Virus record (IMG/VR): IMGVR_UViG_3300042868_001070
Location: 1 to 20,235 of that record
DNA length: 20,235 nucleotides
Source: a virus
Direction: 5' to 3' (one strand)
Part shown: positions 6,182 through 13,273 of the stretch, piece after piece
Layout: each line of letters begins with the position of its first letter
Position numbering within the stretch: the stretch's first letter is position 1
Position numbers and translations under genes: made by a program
The notes under the pieces: model-generated
Databases searched by the model: none
The model's input: only the letters and a program-made list of their open reading frames with translations
Told to the model about the DNA's origin: nothing

Positions 6182-8185
6182 TTATGCTCTCCACGCTGTA
6201 CCTGATTGACGCTCAAAGTCCTTGATGGCGTTTACCACTGCTCTACCGACATCTGAGCTAGTAGCCACACCACCAGTAACTTCAATGCTGTAATTGTTGA
6301 CTGTTCCTTGGTTGGCAAAAGCTCTTTCAGCCCCAATCCCAGCAATACCACCAGCCAAGTTACCGAACTCACTAAAAGCAGAGTTCAGCTCTTGCAAGAA
6401 ACCACTTCCGCCACCAACAAGTGCTTCAGCGAGTTTAGCACCTTCTATTGGGCCAGCTCCAATTACCTGTTGAAGCAAAGTTGCATCTAAACCTTGCTCG
6501 GATAAAGTCCTTATGTTTCTAGCAAAGGCTTTAGTTTTTTCAAGTAATTTACCTATGTTTTTGGTTATCGAGTTGACCGAATTACCAAGGTTAGGCAAAG
6601 TAAAGCTTGACATAATTGAGTCTTTTATTTGACTAAACAAGCTCTTTACGGCTGAGTTAAAAGACTCAAAAGCAGACTGTCTTTTATCGAGTAACTCTTT
6701 TTCCTTACGAGCCGCTTCTTCTGCTGCCTGTTGAGCTTTAGACTTGCCACCGCCACCCCTTGGGGCTATCGGGGTAGGAGGCGTTGGGGGTGGTGGGGCT
6801 GGTTGATTAGGCTTGCTTGAACCACCGAACTTTTGTTGCATTTGGCGTTCGATTGAATCCGCTGTTCCTGAGAGTGACCTTGCATAGTTGTATTGAGCAA
6901 GGTTCGCTCTTTCCCAGGCATCAGCAGTCATGCGGATTTGGTTATTGTGTCCATCTAGCGTGAGTTGGTTGGCCTTGTCCCATTCAGCTAGGTATTGCTG
7001 AACTTCGAGTTTGTTTGCGTTAAGAGTGTCTTTTAGGTCAATTCTTTTTCTAATCTCTCCACCAGCATCAAACGCTAAAAACGCACTAAAGTCAGTAAAA
7101 AACAAACCAAGTTGTTCGCCCATGACCTGAAAGCCAATAATTGTGTTTTCAACAATCATCAACACATCGTGTAAAAGGTCAGTAAGTATCCATATCAGGC
7201 CGTTTAGACCTTGGAAAAAATCACTTACAGAGGCGCCTTTTCCAAAAATCGTTGTAAATAAAGACTCAAACTGAATTACAAGCGCTGAAACGCTTTCACC
7301 AAATTCGGTGGTTGGGTCCATGCCTTGTTGAAAGATTCCAACAATACTTGTAAGAATTTCTGATAAAAAGCCAAAAGCAGATTCTAAACCAGGAGTAATG
7401 TCCTCAAGAAGTTCTCTAAAAAGTTCATTCAGGTCAGCTACCGCAGGAATAAGCTGCGCACCAAGAAGTGCTTGAAAGTTTTCAAAGGTAGCACCAAGCT
7501 TCTTTTGTTCAACATAAAGGCTTCCGCTTTGTTCGGCAAAAGTTCCTAGTGCGTCTGCGGACCTTTGATACAAAAGCTCCAACCGAATTGTCTGTTCAGC
7601 ATTTCGCCTTGCAGCACCCTCAAGTTGGTCTAGCCCTCTCGCGGCAAGCTCAGAGTTGATTTCGCTCTGCTTCATAGCGACACCGAACTTCTCAATCGGG
7701 TCGTACTCACCTCGGAACAAGGCAGTCATACCAAGCAATGCCTCTTGGACATCGTAGCCATAGAGGGCAGATAGGTCAGTAGCTAGTCCGATAAGTTTTT
7801 GTGTTTCTACTGCAACATCGCCCATAGCAAAGCCAGATTGCTTTAGAACCGAACCAATAAAGGTTGTTGCCTTAGCTGCCTTTGACTGGCTCAAACCCAT
7901 TTCAACAGCGTTTTGGCTAAATTGCTCCATTTGAGGCGCAAGGTTTCCAAAAACCTTCTCAACACCGAAAAGGTTTCGCTCTAGGTCACGAGCAGCTTCA
8001 ATAGACTCTCTACCAAAGCTAATTGCCTTGGCTGTAACACCAAAAGCTGCTAGTGCGGTAGCGGCCTTGCCCAGCATGGAGCCTATTCCACCGATTTTGC
8101 CGCTAAAAGCACCTAGCTCGTTGGTAGCTTGCTTTATTCCATCGCCCTTGAAGGTGCTGACGATGTTCAAGAACATATTGCTCAT
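6182..8185 (-). CDS. Tail tape measure protein
   Basis: This 667-aa protein sets tail length and is expelled during DNA injection. The N-terminal third (LERNLFGVEKVFGNLAPQME, MGLSQSKAAKATTFIGSVLK, ALLGMTALFRGEYDPIEKFG) matches TP901-type tape measure proteins. Hydrophobic segments lie at about 264-290 and 326-362. A Pro-rich stretch (about 459-475) and a Gly/Lys linker then lead to a charged helix (about 483-505). Length scaling of roughly 0.15 nm per residue suggests a tail near 100 nm, which is an estimate. The ATG overlaps the TGA of the upstream gene (ATGA). It is the longest gene in the window and sits directly before the tail-tip genes, as expected. Confidence 0.93.
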   Translation of the reverse strand: MSNMFLNIVSTFKGDGIKQATNELGAFSGKIGGIGSMLGKAATALAAFGVTAKAISFGRESIEAARDLERNLFGVEKVFGNLAPQMEQFSQNAVEMGLSQSKAAKATTFIGSVLKQSGFAMGDVAVETQKLIGLATDLSALYGYDVQEALLGMTALFRGEYDPIEKFGVAMKQSEINSELAARGLDQLEGAARRNAEQTIRLELLYQRSADALGTFAEQSGSLYVEQKKLGATFENFQALLGAQLIPAVADLNELFRELLEDITPGLESAFGFLSEILTSIVGIFQQGMDPTTEFGESVSALVIQFESLFTTIFGKGASVSDFFQGLNGLIWILTDLLHDVLMIVENTIIGFQVMGEQLGLFFTDFSAFLAFDAGGEIRKRIDLKDTLNANKLEVQQYLAEWDKANQLTLDGHNNQIRMTADAWERANLAQYNYARSLSGTADSIERQMQQKFGGSSKPNQPAPPPPTPPTPIAPRGGGGKSKAQQAAEEAARKEKELLDKRQSAFESFNSAVKSLFSQIKDSIMSSFTLPNLGNSVNSITKNIGKLLEKTKAFARNIRTLSEQGLDATLLQQVIGAGPIEGAKLAEALVGGGSGFLQELNSAFSEFGNLAGGIAGIGAERAFANQGTVNNYSIEVTGGVATSSDVGRAVVNAIKDFERQSGTAWRA

Positions 8186-8862
8186 TTAGAGGTCCTATCA
8201 ATATTGGCTGACACTATTCTGACAGCCTTTTCTATAACCATTTCTGTCTCTCGCCTCATGGCTGGAAAAGCCTTATCAAATCCAGGGTAAACATTCCTTG
8301 ATTTGCGTTTTGCGCTTGGCTTTGCAATCGGACCAAGCCCTTTGATAAAGTAGGCAACACCTTTCCAGGTTGTAGTGTGTGTACGCATGATTACTGGGCC
8401 ACCAAACAACCGAATTGGGTAAGAACGAGTCTTTCTTGCACCACCAAAGCTTCTAGCCAAATCAGTAAGTACGGTAGCGGCAGACCTGACTCTTAGTCGA
8501 GCTATACCTGTCCTATTTTTTCCAGGTCTTGCATAGGTTTCGATTAGCACCGAATCGTATGGGTATCGTTTTTGCTCGCCCAGCGATGTACCTGAGCTTC
8601 CCCAGCCAGTTCGACCACCATGTAACATACCGTTTGCGGGTTTTCCTGTTGAACGCCTTTTAGAACCTGCAAAAGGACCGTTTTTGCCGACTGACTGAAT
8701 TTCTTTTTTGACTGATATTTGAGCAACAGTAGCGATTTTTCGGTATTCTTTTCTGAGCTGTAAAGACAGCGTTTTGTCAATGCTGTTCAGTTGTCGAACA
8801 ATGTTTTTGTAGTCTGATGCTGACACTTGAATTGTGTTTTGCCCACTTGTGTAAAATCTCAA
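8182..8862 (-). CDS. HK97 gp10-like tail/head-tail joining protein
   Basis: This is a basic protein, 226 aa from the start chosen here. The N-terminal helix region (VSASDYKNIVRQLNSIDKTL, LRKEYRKIATVAQISVKKEI) and a C-terminal PGFDKAFPAMRRETEMVIEK resemble HK97 gp10-like proteins, which help complete heads or tails. The open frame extends upstream to a TTG at 8937, but those 25 codons read through a terminator hairpin and give an implausible MRRRSSECLLFFCF start. The TTG at 8862-8860, with AGGTGG nine bases before it, is better. It lies between the tail chaperone and the tape measure rather than beside the connector genes, so a tail-assembly role may fit better than a head role. The family assignment is moderate. 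Confidence 0.65.
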   Translation of the reverse strand: MRFYTSGQNTIQVSASDYKNIVRQLNSIDKTLSLQLRKEYRKIATVAQISVKKEIQSVGKNGPFAGSKRRSTGKPANGMLHGGRTGWGSSGTSLGEQKRYPYDSVLIETYARPGKNRTGIARLRVRSAATVLTDLARSFGGARKTRSYPIRLFGGPVIMRTHTTTWKGVAYFIKGLGPIAKPSAKRKSRNVYPGFDKAFPAMRRETEMVIEKAVRIVSANIDRTSK

Positions 8863-8895
8863 TGTCTTAGACCACCTATCTTTACTTATTCTACT

Positions 8896-8935
8896 AAAAC
8901 AAAAAAAGAGAAGGCACTCCGAAGAGCGCCTTCTC
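8896..8935 (-). terminator. Rho-independent terminator after the tail chaperone
   Basis: On the minus strand, arms GAGAAGGC (from 8935) and GCCTTCTC (to 8908) pair perfectly. One mismatch and three more pairs follow, closing on a four-base loop. Seven T (8907-8901), then G and four T, come next. The hairpin begins inside the chaperone frameshift ORF stop and lies wholly upstream of the next gene's likely TTG start at 8862. It should reduce transcription into the tape-measure unit. Confidence 0.88.
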
Positions 8936-9143
8936 AAATTCGAGGTGCTTGGTGCTGGTTCTTATAGACCAGATACCTGCCTAATGTCCACAACATTCGT
9001 TCATCGAGTTCCATTAGCTCCCTGGGACTTATCCCAGTTTCAATAGCTAATGTTGCGATGTACCAATGAGCAGATGAGTCACCAAGCCCAACTATTTTTT
9101 TTGTTCGTCTGACGGATTCACGGACTCTACTGTGTCCACCCAT
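8934..9143 (-). CDS. Frameshift extension of the tail assembly chaperone (GT-like part)
   Basis: This 69-codon frame overlaps the end of the chaperone gene in the -1 frame. It has no ribosome site of its own at its nominal ATG. Its real product is probably made by -1 slippage on the A-tract at 9102-9095. The zero frame ends E-Q-K-K-stop, and the shifted frame continues K-K-I-V-G-L-G. This adds 53 residues (including SAHWYIATLAIETGISPREL and LDERMLWTLGRYLV) and gives a 138-aa fusion. It corresponds to the T domain of lambda G/GT-type chaperones, which bind tape measure and tail-tube subunits during assembly. The extension ends at TGA 8936-8934, inside the terminator stem. Confidence 0.85.
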   Translation of the reverse strand: MGGHSRVRESVRRTKKIVGLGDSSAHWYIATLAIETGISPRELMELDERMLWTLGRYLVYKNQHQAPRI

Positions 9144-9349
9144 TCGTCAAATGACAAAGTTGTTGCTTTTGTTCTAGTTTCACTTGCCCAAGCTAGGAAA
9201 AGCAAGTGAGTAATCTTGATGTTTGATTCAAGACTTGCTATTGAAATGTCAAATCTGGTTTCCAACTTAATCATGTCTGACGGGTTGCAAACAATTTGCT
9301 TTATTTCTTCTGGCTTGTCTGTGAACTGTAATTGTAGGTTTAGTTTCAT
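9092..9349 (-). CDS. Tail assembly chaperone (G-like)
   Basis: This 85-aa soluble protein follows the major tail protein and precedes the tape measure by one gene, the standard place of the G/GT chaperone. It starts MKLNLQLQFTDKPEEIKQI with an AGGA ribosome site just upstream. It ends in an acidic region (SFDEWVDTVESVNPSDEQKK). The last codons, CAA AAA AAA TAG, contain the slippery heptamer A AAA AAA. Most ribosomes should stop here, and a minority should shift -1 into the next frame to make the longer chaperone. The sequence is too diverged for a confident family match by eye, so the call rests on order, size and the frameshift signal. Confidence 0.85.
   Translation of the reverse strand: MKLNLQLQFTDKPEEIKQIVCNPSDMIKLETRFDISIASLESNIKITHLLFLAWASETRTKATTLSFDEWVDTVESVNPSDEQKK
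9095..9101 (-). promoter_or_regulatory. Programmed -1 ribosomal frameshift site (A AAA AAA)
   Basis: The minus strand reads CAAAAAAAATAG at 9103-9092. In the chaperone frame this is C-AA, AAA, AAA, then stop TAG, so the heptamer A AAA AAA fits the X XXY YYZ rule exactly. A -1 shift gives ATA GTT GGG and an open frame of 53 more codons. I did not find an obvious strong stimulatory hairpin just downstream. Confidence 0.85.
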
Positions 9350-9365
9350 GTTCCTATCCTAGTTG

Positions 9366-9782
9366 TTATGCGGATGGAGCTGTGCCACGCACAACTTCAC
9401 CTGATACAGGCCAAGAAACTGAGAGTGTTGCTAGGTCTCCCACAGCACCCGCGAATGGCTGGTACTGGGTTACTAGAGCATCAAAGCGGTACTCAGGGTT
9501 GGTAGCGGTTACAGTTCCAGAGGTAGGTGCAATCTTGACAGCTACTGTTGAACCCATAAGTGGGAACAGAAGTGCGTCAACAGCGCCAGCTCCGAAGTCC
9601 TGGTGGAAGTCTAGGGATACAGACGCATCCTTTAGTCCACCAATTCTGGTGCGGTATGAAGAACCGAAAGCAGTTGTTTCAACTTCATCGGTTGTAATGT
9701 CAAGAGTCACCGAAGCGATTGAGGTGCTTAGAACGGTAGTTCCAATGGTGACCTTGTAGTCTTGTGCGTAAAATTTAGCCAA
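9366..9782 (-). CDS. Major tail (tube) protein
   Basis: This 138-aa protein should polymerise into the tail tube. The N-terminus (MAKFYAQDYKVTIGTTVLST) begins a beta-rich fold with VTLDITTDEVETTAFGSSYR. A central GLKDASVSLDFHQDF strand follows, and the C-terminus is QYQPFAGAVGDLATLSVSWP, a pattern I associate with actinophage tail-tube proteins. Its place between the tail terminator and the chaperone is the standard one. It should be among the most abundant proteins after capsid, which fits a terminator lying soon after it and the short chaperone gene. The ATG follows the previous stop by about ten bases. Confidence 0.85.
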   Translation of the reverse strand: MAKFYAQDYKVTIGTTVLSTSIASVTLDITTDEVETTAFGSSYRTRIGGLKDASVSLDFHQDFGAGAVDALLFPLMGSTVAVKIAPTSGTVTATNPEYRFDALVTQYQPFAGAVGDLATLSVSWPVSGEVVRGTAPSA

Positions 9783-9792
9783 TTTATTTCTC

Positions 9793-10194
9793 CTAGTTTG
9801 CTATGACTGTGACTGTGAAGTCAGCAGCCAGGTATGTGGTGTCGCTAATTGTCAATGAACCAACTGAGTCCATAGACACAACTCGGCAGTCGTAGGCATA
9901 ACCACCAAGAGTCTTATCTGATTCTACTGCACTTTTTATACTACTAGCCCCAGTAGAAATGTAGGCATCAAGCTTTCTTTGCGCCTCTCTTTCAGCACTT
10001 CTGCCAACAATGACCGTAACGCTGAAATTGTATGTAGTAAGTCCCTTGGCGTAAGCACCATCGTAAGTAACCGAGTTTAGAGACACCACAGCAACAGGAG
10101 GGTTTGGTAGGTCTGGAATCTCGGCAGCAGTTCTAAGCCCTGAGATTGTGGCAAGGTTTGTAGCCAGTCGAGTTCTAATCTGACTGATGCTCAT
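9793..10194 (-). CDS. Tail terminator / tail completion protein
   Basis: This 133-aa protein (MSISQIRTRLATNLATISGL, IPDLPNPPVAVV, YDGAYAKGLTTYNFSVTVIV, RKLDAYISTG, TYLAADFTVTVIAN) matches the recurring small actinophage protein between connector and tail tube. I interpret it as the tail terminator, capping the tail tube and joining it to the head. Its ATG overlaps the last base of the connector stop at 10194, so the two genes are coupled. The alpha/beta pattern, size and position all fit a lambda gpU-like role. Equivalence to a specific characterised protein is inference. Confidence 0.75.
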   Translation of the reverse strand: MSISQIRTRLATNLATISGLRTAAEIPDLPNPPVAVVSLNSVTYDGAYAKGLTTYNFSVTVIVGRSAEREAQRKLDAYISTGASSIKSAVESDKTLGGYAYDCRVVSMDSVGSLTISDTTYLAADFTVTVIAN

Positions 10195-10793
10195 TAGCCG
10201 AAATTCCTCATAATTCTGTATGGCATAGCTAATTGTTCAACATCTGGGTCTAGGTAGCGACCAACACGAATAGCACCGATGTCACCGAAGCCAGCAATTC
10301 CAAGAGGGCTGTCTAGTCTTTTGAAAAGTCGAGATGACTGAATTATTGTGGCTTGCTTGATGGCGATTGGGATTGAAGCCCAGCCCCATACACCTGTGAT
10401 GCGGCACAATGCCTGCTGGTCTACAACGGGCCAGGTGTAAGTGTTGACAGCCCTAATGCCTGTGTAAGGCATGTAAAGTCCGTCAGAGCGACTGTTCAGC
10501 GGCTCTAACTGAAAGTCTGTTGATGTCCATACTGTGTAGGTGTCCCCAACCTCATCGGTAGAGGCTACTTCTGAAACAGAGATTGCATCGTCAATGATTA
10601 GGTTGATTGCATCGGTAGCTGCATAGTTTCTGACGGCGGTTCCACCATTGTAAAAAGTACGAGCTGTGTATCCGTCAATCATTCGAGAAGCAGACTCGAT
10701 AGCGGTCTCTAGTAGGGTGTCATCGATATTATCAGTTATGCGAAGTGAACTTTTAACTTCTGAAAGTGTGGCGTAGCCGTTTGTAATTGCCAT
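10194..10793 (-). CDS. Head-tail connector (adaptor) protein
   Basis: This 199-aa protein begins with MAITNGYATLSEVKSSLRIT and DDTLLETAIESASRMIDGYT, the helical start typical of gp6-like head-tail adaptors that dock on the portal. The middle has a beta-rich insert (about 75-130, with TVWTSTDFQLEPLN). The C-terminal helix reads AIKQATIIQSSRLFKRLDSP and ends AMPYRIMRNFG. In most phages of this type it would follow the capsid gene directly. Here three sugar-modifying genes lie in between. No strong promoter is evident in the 40-base gap upstream, although TATAGT and TAGAAT hexamers occur there. Confidence 0.8.
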   Translation of the reverse strand: MAITNGYATLSEVKSSLRITDNIDDTLLETAIESASRMIDGYTARTFYNGGTAVRNYAATDAINLIIDDAISVSEVASTDEVGDTYTVWTSTDFQLEPLNSRSDGLYMPYTGIRAVNTYTWPVVDQQALCRITGVWGWASIPIAIKQATIIQSSRLFKRLDSPLGIAGFGDIGAIRVGRYLDPDVEQLAMPYRIMRNFG

Positions 10794-10833
10794 AATGTTC
10801 TCTATTCTAGCGGTTGGAAACTATACTCTTAGC

Positions 10834-11475
10834 TTACTCCCAGCCGTTCTCACGCCTTATGTCTAGTGACCAGTTGCCAGCGGTGTAATCATCGTTGTGA
10901 ATCTTTGACTGAAAGTAAGCCTGATTTTTGACAAAGGTTTTCGTGTTTTTGTCTTGATACCCAGCCTTGATGGTCGAGCTGTTATCGTGTCTGTGCTTGA
11001 TGTCCAGCAACCGAATGTTGATTCCAGCAAACTCGGCTCTGCGAGCATAGTCATTGTCCTCAAAGTAGGCAGGAAACAGGGACTCGTCAAATAGTCCTAT
11101 GTCGCTGACTACCTCGTCACCTATAACAAAGGCTTGCCAATGCGGTGGCTCACCAGTCAAGGTTATTTCGTCTCTGCGAGCCTTTGCTAGTTCCTCAAGC
11201 GCACCTGGCTCAAAGACAACATCGTTAGAAGCGATAAACCACCTAAAGGCGTATGGGAATGACCGAATAGCCAAGTTCCACGAACCCGCCACACCTAGAT
11301 TGGCTGGCATAGATAGGACAGTTACTTTCTTAAAGTTCTCGTTGAAGGTTAGGTCTGGCTTGCCAGCTCCGTTGTCAATTATTAGCAGGTGGTCAACAGG
11401 CACATCCACGCTGTCCAGCATCCGTTGAAGTAAGTCATAGCGATTCAGGACTGGGACTGTTAGGTTCTCAAGCAT
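10834..11475 (-). CDS. GT2-family glycosyltransferase
   Basis: This 213-aa protein (from ATG 11475-11473) has the short N-terminal Rossmann-like start of GT-A enzymes: ENLTVPVLNRYDLLQRMLDS, then HLLIIDNG. NLGVAGSWNLAIR and FIASNDVVFEPGALEELA follow; the latter carries the acidic metal/sugar-nucleotide motif. FPAYFEDNDYARRAEFAG is a typical acceptor/catalytic segment. It probably transfers a sugar from a nucleotide donor to a protein or glycan. The open frame extends to 11556, but the extra residues lie inside the methyltransferase gene. The chosen ATG overlaps the methyltransferase TGA by eight bases, indicating coupling. The target is unknown; virion protein or host surface glycan are the two options. 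Confidence 0.8.
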   Translation of the reverse strand: MLENLTVPVLNRYDLLQRMLDSVDVPVDHLLIIDNGAGKPDLTFNENFKKVTVLSMPANLGVAGSWNLAIRSFPYAFRWFIASNDVVFEPGALEELAKARRDEITLTGEPPHWQAFVIGDEVVSDIGLFDESLFPAYFEDNDYARRAEFAGINIRLLDIKHRHDNSSTIKAGYQDKNTKTFVKNQAYFQSKIHNDDYTAGNWSLDIRRENGWE

Positions 11476-12001
11476 TTGCTTTCTTTTCCCCATAGAAGTA
11501 AAGGTCACAAGAGTCAGCGTTGTAGTCAAAGTAGTAGTTCTCAAACATCTCATCAAGGTTGAACTCAGCCCTAAAGTCCTGCTCTGTTAGATTGCGGTAA
11601 TAATCCCAACCGAGTGTCAGGGGTGACGAGCCAGGGTCAGACCTTGTAGTGCCATGCTCGGCTCTGCCTTCTGAGGCACAGGTCATCATTACATACTTCT
11701 TGCTCATACGCCACATATTGCGAAAGGTAGCAACCCACTCAGGGTTATGCTCAAAGCACTCAGCAGACACAGCCACATCAAAGCTGTTGTCAGGGTAGTC
11801 AAGGTTCTCACCATTACAGACAACATCTACATCTCTGCCCTCGGCTACATCAGCACCAATGTACCGAGTCGAGTCAAAGAAATCTCGGACTGTGCCGTTG
11901 ATGTTTAGACTGCCAATCTCTAGGACTTCAACACCTGTAAAGGCTTCGGGTGACTTGTTCTTGACACCCTGAAAGAAGTCCCTTTGCTGACTGTGTGCCA
12001 T
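11468..12001 (-). CDS. Class I SAM-dependent methyltransferase
   Basis: This 177-aa protein has the SAM-binding motif I VEVLEIGSLNINGTV (about 24-38). YIGADVAEGRDVDVVC (about 47-62) carries the acidic residue after strand 2, and LDYPDNSFDVAVSAECFEH (about 67-85) resembles Methyltransf_11 motifs. It lies between two glycosyltransferase genes, with its ATG directly after the first one's TAG and its stop overlapping the second. This makes O-methylation of a sugar or a protein-linked glycan the simplest idea. No DNA-methyltransferase motif (such as DPPY or NPPF) is visible, so it is unlikely to modify phage DNA. Substrate assignment is inference. Confidence 0.8.
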   Translation of the reverse strand: MAHSQQRDFFQGVKNKSPEAFTGVEVLEIGSLNINGTVRDFFDSTRYIGADVAEGRDVDVVCNGENLDYPDNSFDVAVSAECFEHNPEWVATFRNMWRMSKKYVMMTCASEGRAEHGTTRSDPGSSPLTLGWDYYRNLTEQDFRAEFNLDEMFENYYFDYNADSCDLYFYGEKKANA

Positions 12002-13180
12002 CTACTTCAACAGCTCTTTTAGAACAGGCATCCAGTTCTCTTGCCAGACCTTTTCGTGGTCATAGGCTTGAGCGAACTCCACAGCTTTAGCCGACTTGCC
12101 CTTGCCTCTTGCGTAAGCCTGTTCTAAAGCTTCTACTATTTCTGGAACCGAAGGCACATGCCAGAAAGAGTGTTGTGCAGGGTCGTAGAGTGGCTGACCT
12201 GAGATTACCCAGCCATCTCCAACTAGCTCTGGACTAGCGGCAAAGTTACTCACGATAACAGGAACACCACAAGCCTGAGCCTCGACTGTTGGAATACCAA
12301 AGCCCTCACCATAGCTAGTAGCAAGCATTACATCCCAAGACGAGTAGATGCCAGCTAAAGTTTCTTGAGACATTCCATAGCGGTAAGCCAATGGGTCAGG
12401 GAAGGTTAGGTTGTCTGTCGGGATACCGAGTAGCTGAGCAAGAGCAATCAAGTTCCAACCATGCTGTGAGCTTGCATCTGCGTGAACATACAACATAGCG
12501 TCAGGATGCTTACGAGCAAACAAAGCAAAAGCCATAAAGTTTTCTGAGTAAGCCTTGCGGTGCAAGATGCCTGATGACTTGTTAGCAGCGTTCATACCGA
12601 CAATAAAGCGACCATCCTCAAAGCCCATAAACTCGGCGATTGGCTGACCCTTGATGTTGTCAGTCTGACTGAATACTTTAGTGTCAATGCTGTGAGGTAC
12701 ATAGTGACCCTTGACTCCTACTTGCTCAATCTGCTGTAAACCGAATTTGCTCATAGCAAGCGGTGTGACATTTTCTTTTTGTAGCCATTTCAAAACTGCT
12801 GGTGGAACTGGGTTGTGGTCAATAGGTGTCCAGCTTGCAATAGGGATTGAATCAAAAGCTTTATTGTTTAGCACCCAGACATCGTAAAGAGTAATCAGCA
12901 AGTCGGGCTGGTCAGGGTTTAGAGCTTTCCAATGCTTGTGATGAGCTGGGGTTACATCGTTTGAGTAAGACTCATTGCCTCTTGCGTAAACAGGTATCTC
13001 ACCGAAACCTGTGTCGTAGGTTGTGTTGACACCTTCGTTGCCGTAGTTGGATAGCGAAGCGACATCAGCTCCGTCACGCTTCAGTAACTTTACAAGTGCC
13101 TCGGTTGCCTGTCCGTATCCTGTCGGTTGTCCAGGTGAGTTGGAAAAGACTGAAACTGTCCCTTTTATCTTTTTAGTCAT
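12002..13180 (-). CDS. GT4-family (GT-B fold) glycosyltransferase
   Basis: This 392-aa protein has the two-domain GT-B layout. The N-terminal domain contains SPGQPTGYGQATEALVKLLK, a Gly-rich acceptor loop. The C-terminal domain has GRFIVGMNAANKSSGILHRK and the GT4 signature EGFGIPTVEAQACGVPVI, an E-x7-E motif that binds the nucleotide sugar. It is the first gene after the capsid terminator and starts a tight three-gene cassette with the methyltransferase and GT2 enzyme. It probably adds a hexose-type sugar; the acceptor could be capsid, tail or a host surface polymer. Its ribosome site is modest (GAAAG before ACCTACATG). Confidence 0.85.
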   Translation of the reverse strand: MTKKIKGTVSVFSNSPGQPTGYGQATEALVKLLKRDGADVASLSNYGNEGVNTTYDTGFGEIPVYARGNESYSNDVTPAHHKHWKALNPDQPDLLITLYDVWVLNNKAFDSIPIASWTPIDHNPVPPAVLKWLQKENVTPLAMSKFGLQQIEQVGVKGHYVPHSIDTKVFSQTDNIKGQPIAEFMGFEDGRFIVGMNAANKSSGILHRKAYSENFMAFALFARKHPDAMLYVHADASSQHGWNLIALAQLLGIPTDNLTFPDPLAYRYGMSQETLAGIYSSWDVMLATSYGEGFGIPTVEAQACGVPVIVSNFAASPELVGDGWVISGQPLYDPAQHSFWHVPSVPEIVEALEQAYARGKGKSAKAVEFAQAYDHEKVWQENWMPVLKELLK

Positions 13181-13212
13181 GTAGGTTCTTTCTCTCGTCT
13201 GATAAGGATAGC

Positions 13213-13255
13213 AAAAAGATAGACCCCAGGCGAACCTACACGCTTGGGGTCTATC
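13213..13255 (-). terminator. Rho-independent terminator after the capsid gene
   Basis: Arms GATAGACCCC (13218-13227) and GGGGTCTATC (13246-13255) are perfect inverted repeats. They extend inward by four more pairs, one of them a G-T wobble, around a ten-base loop. On the minus strand the hairpin is followed by five T (13217-13213). It lies 18 bases past the capsid stop and before the glycosyltransferase start, so it should end most capsid transcripts. Confidence 0.9.
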
Positions 13256-13273
13256 AGCTTTTGTGCTAAGGGC

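Noticed and set aside
8863-8937. N-terminal extension of the gp10-like gene from TTG 8937
   Set aside because: It would translate the terminator hairpin and T-run, giving an improbable Arg/Cys/Phe-rich start.
11476-11556. N-terminal extension of the GT2 glycosyltransferase
   Set aside because: The added Thr/Leu-rich residues come from a shadow frame of the methyltransferase, and the GT-A fold begins at ATG 11475.
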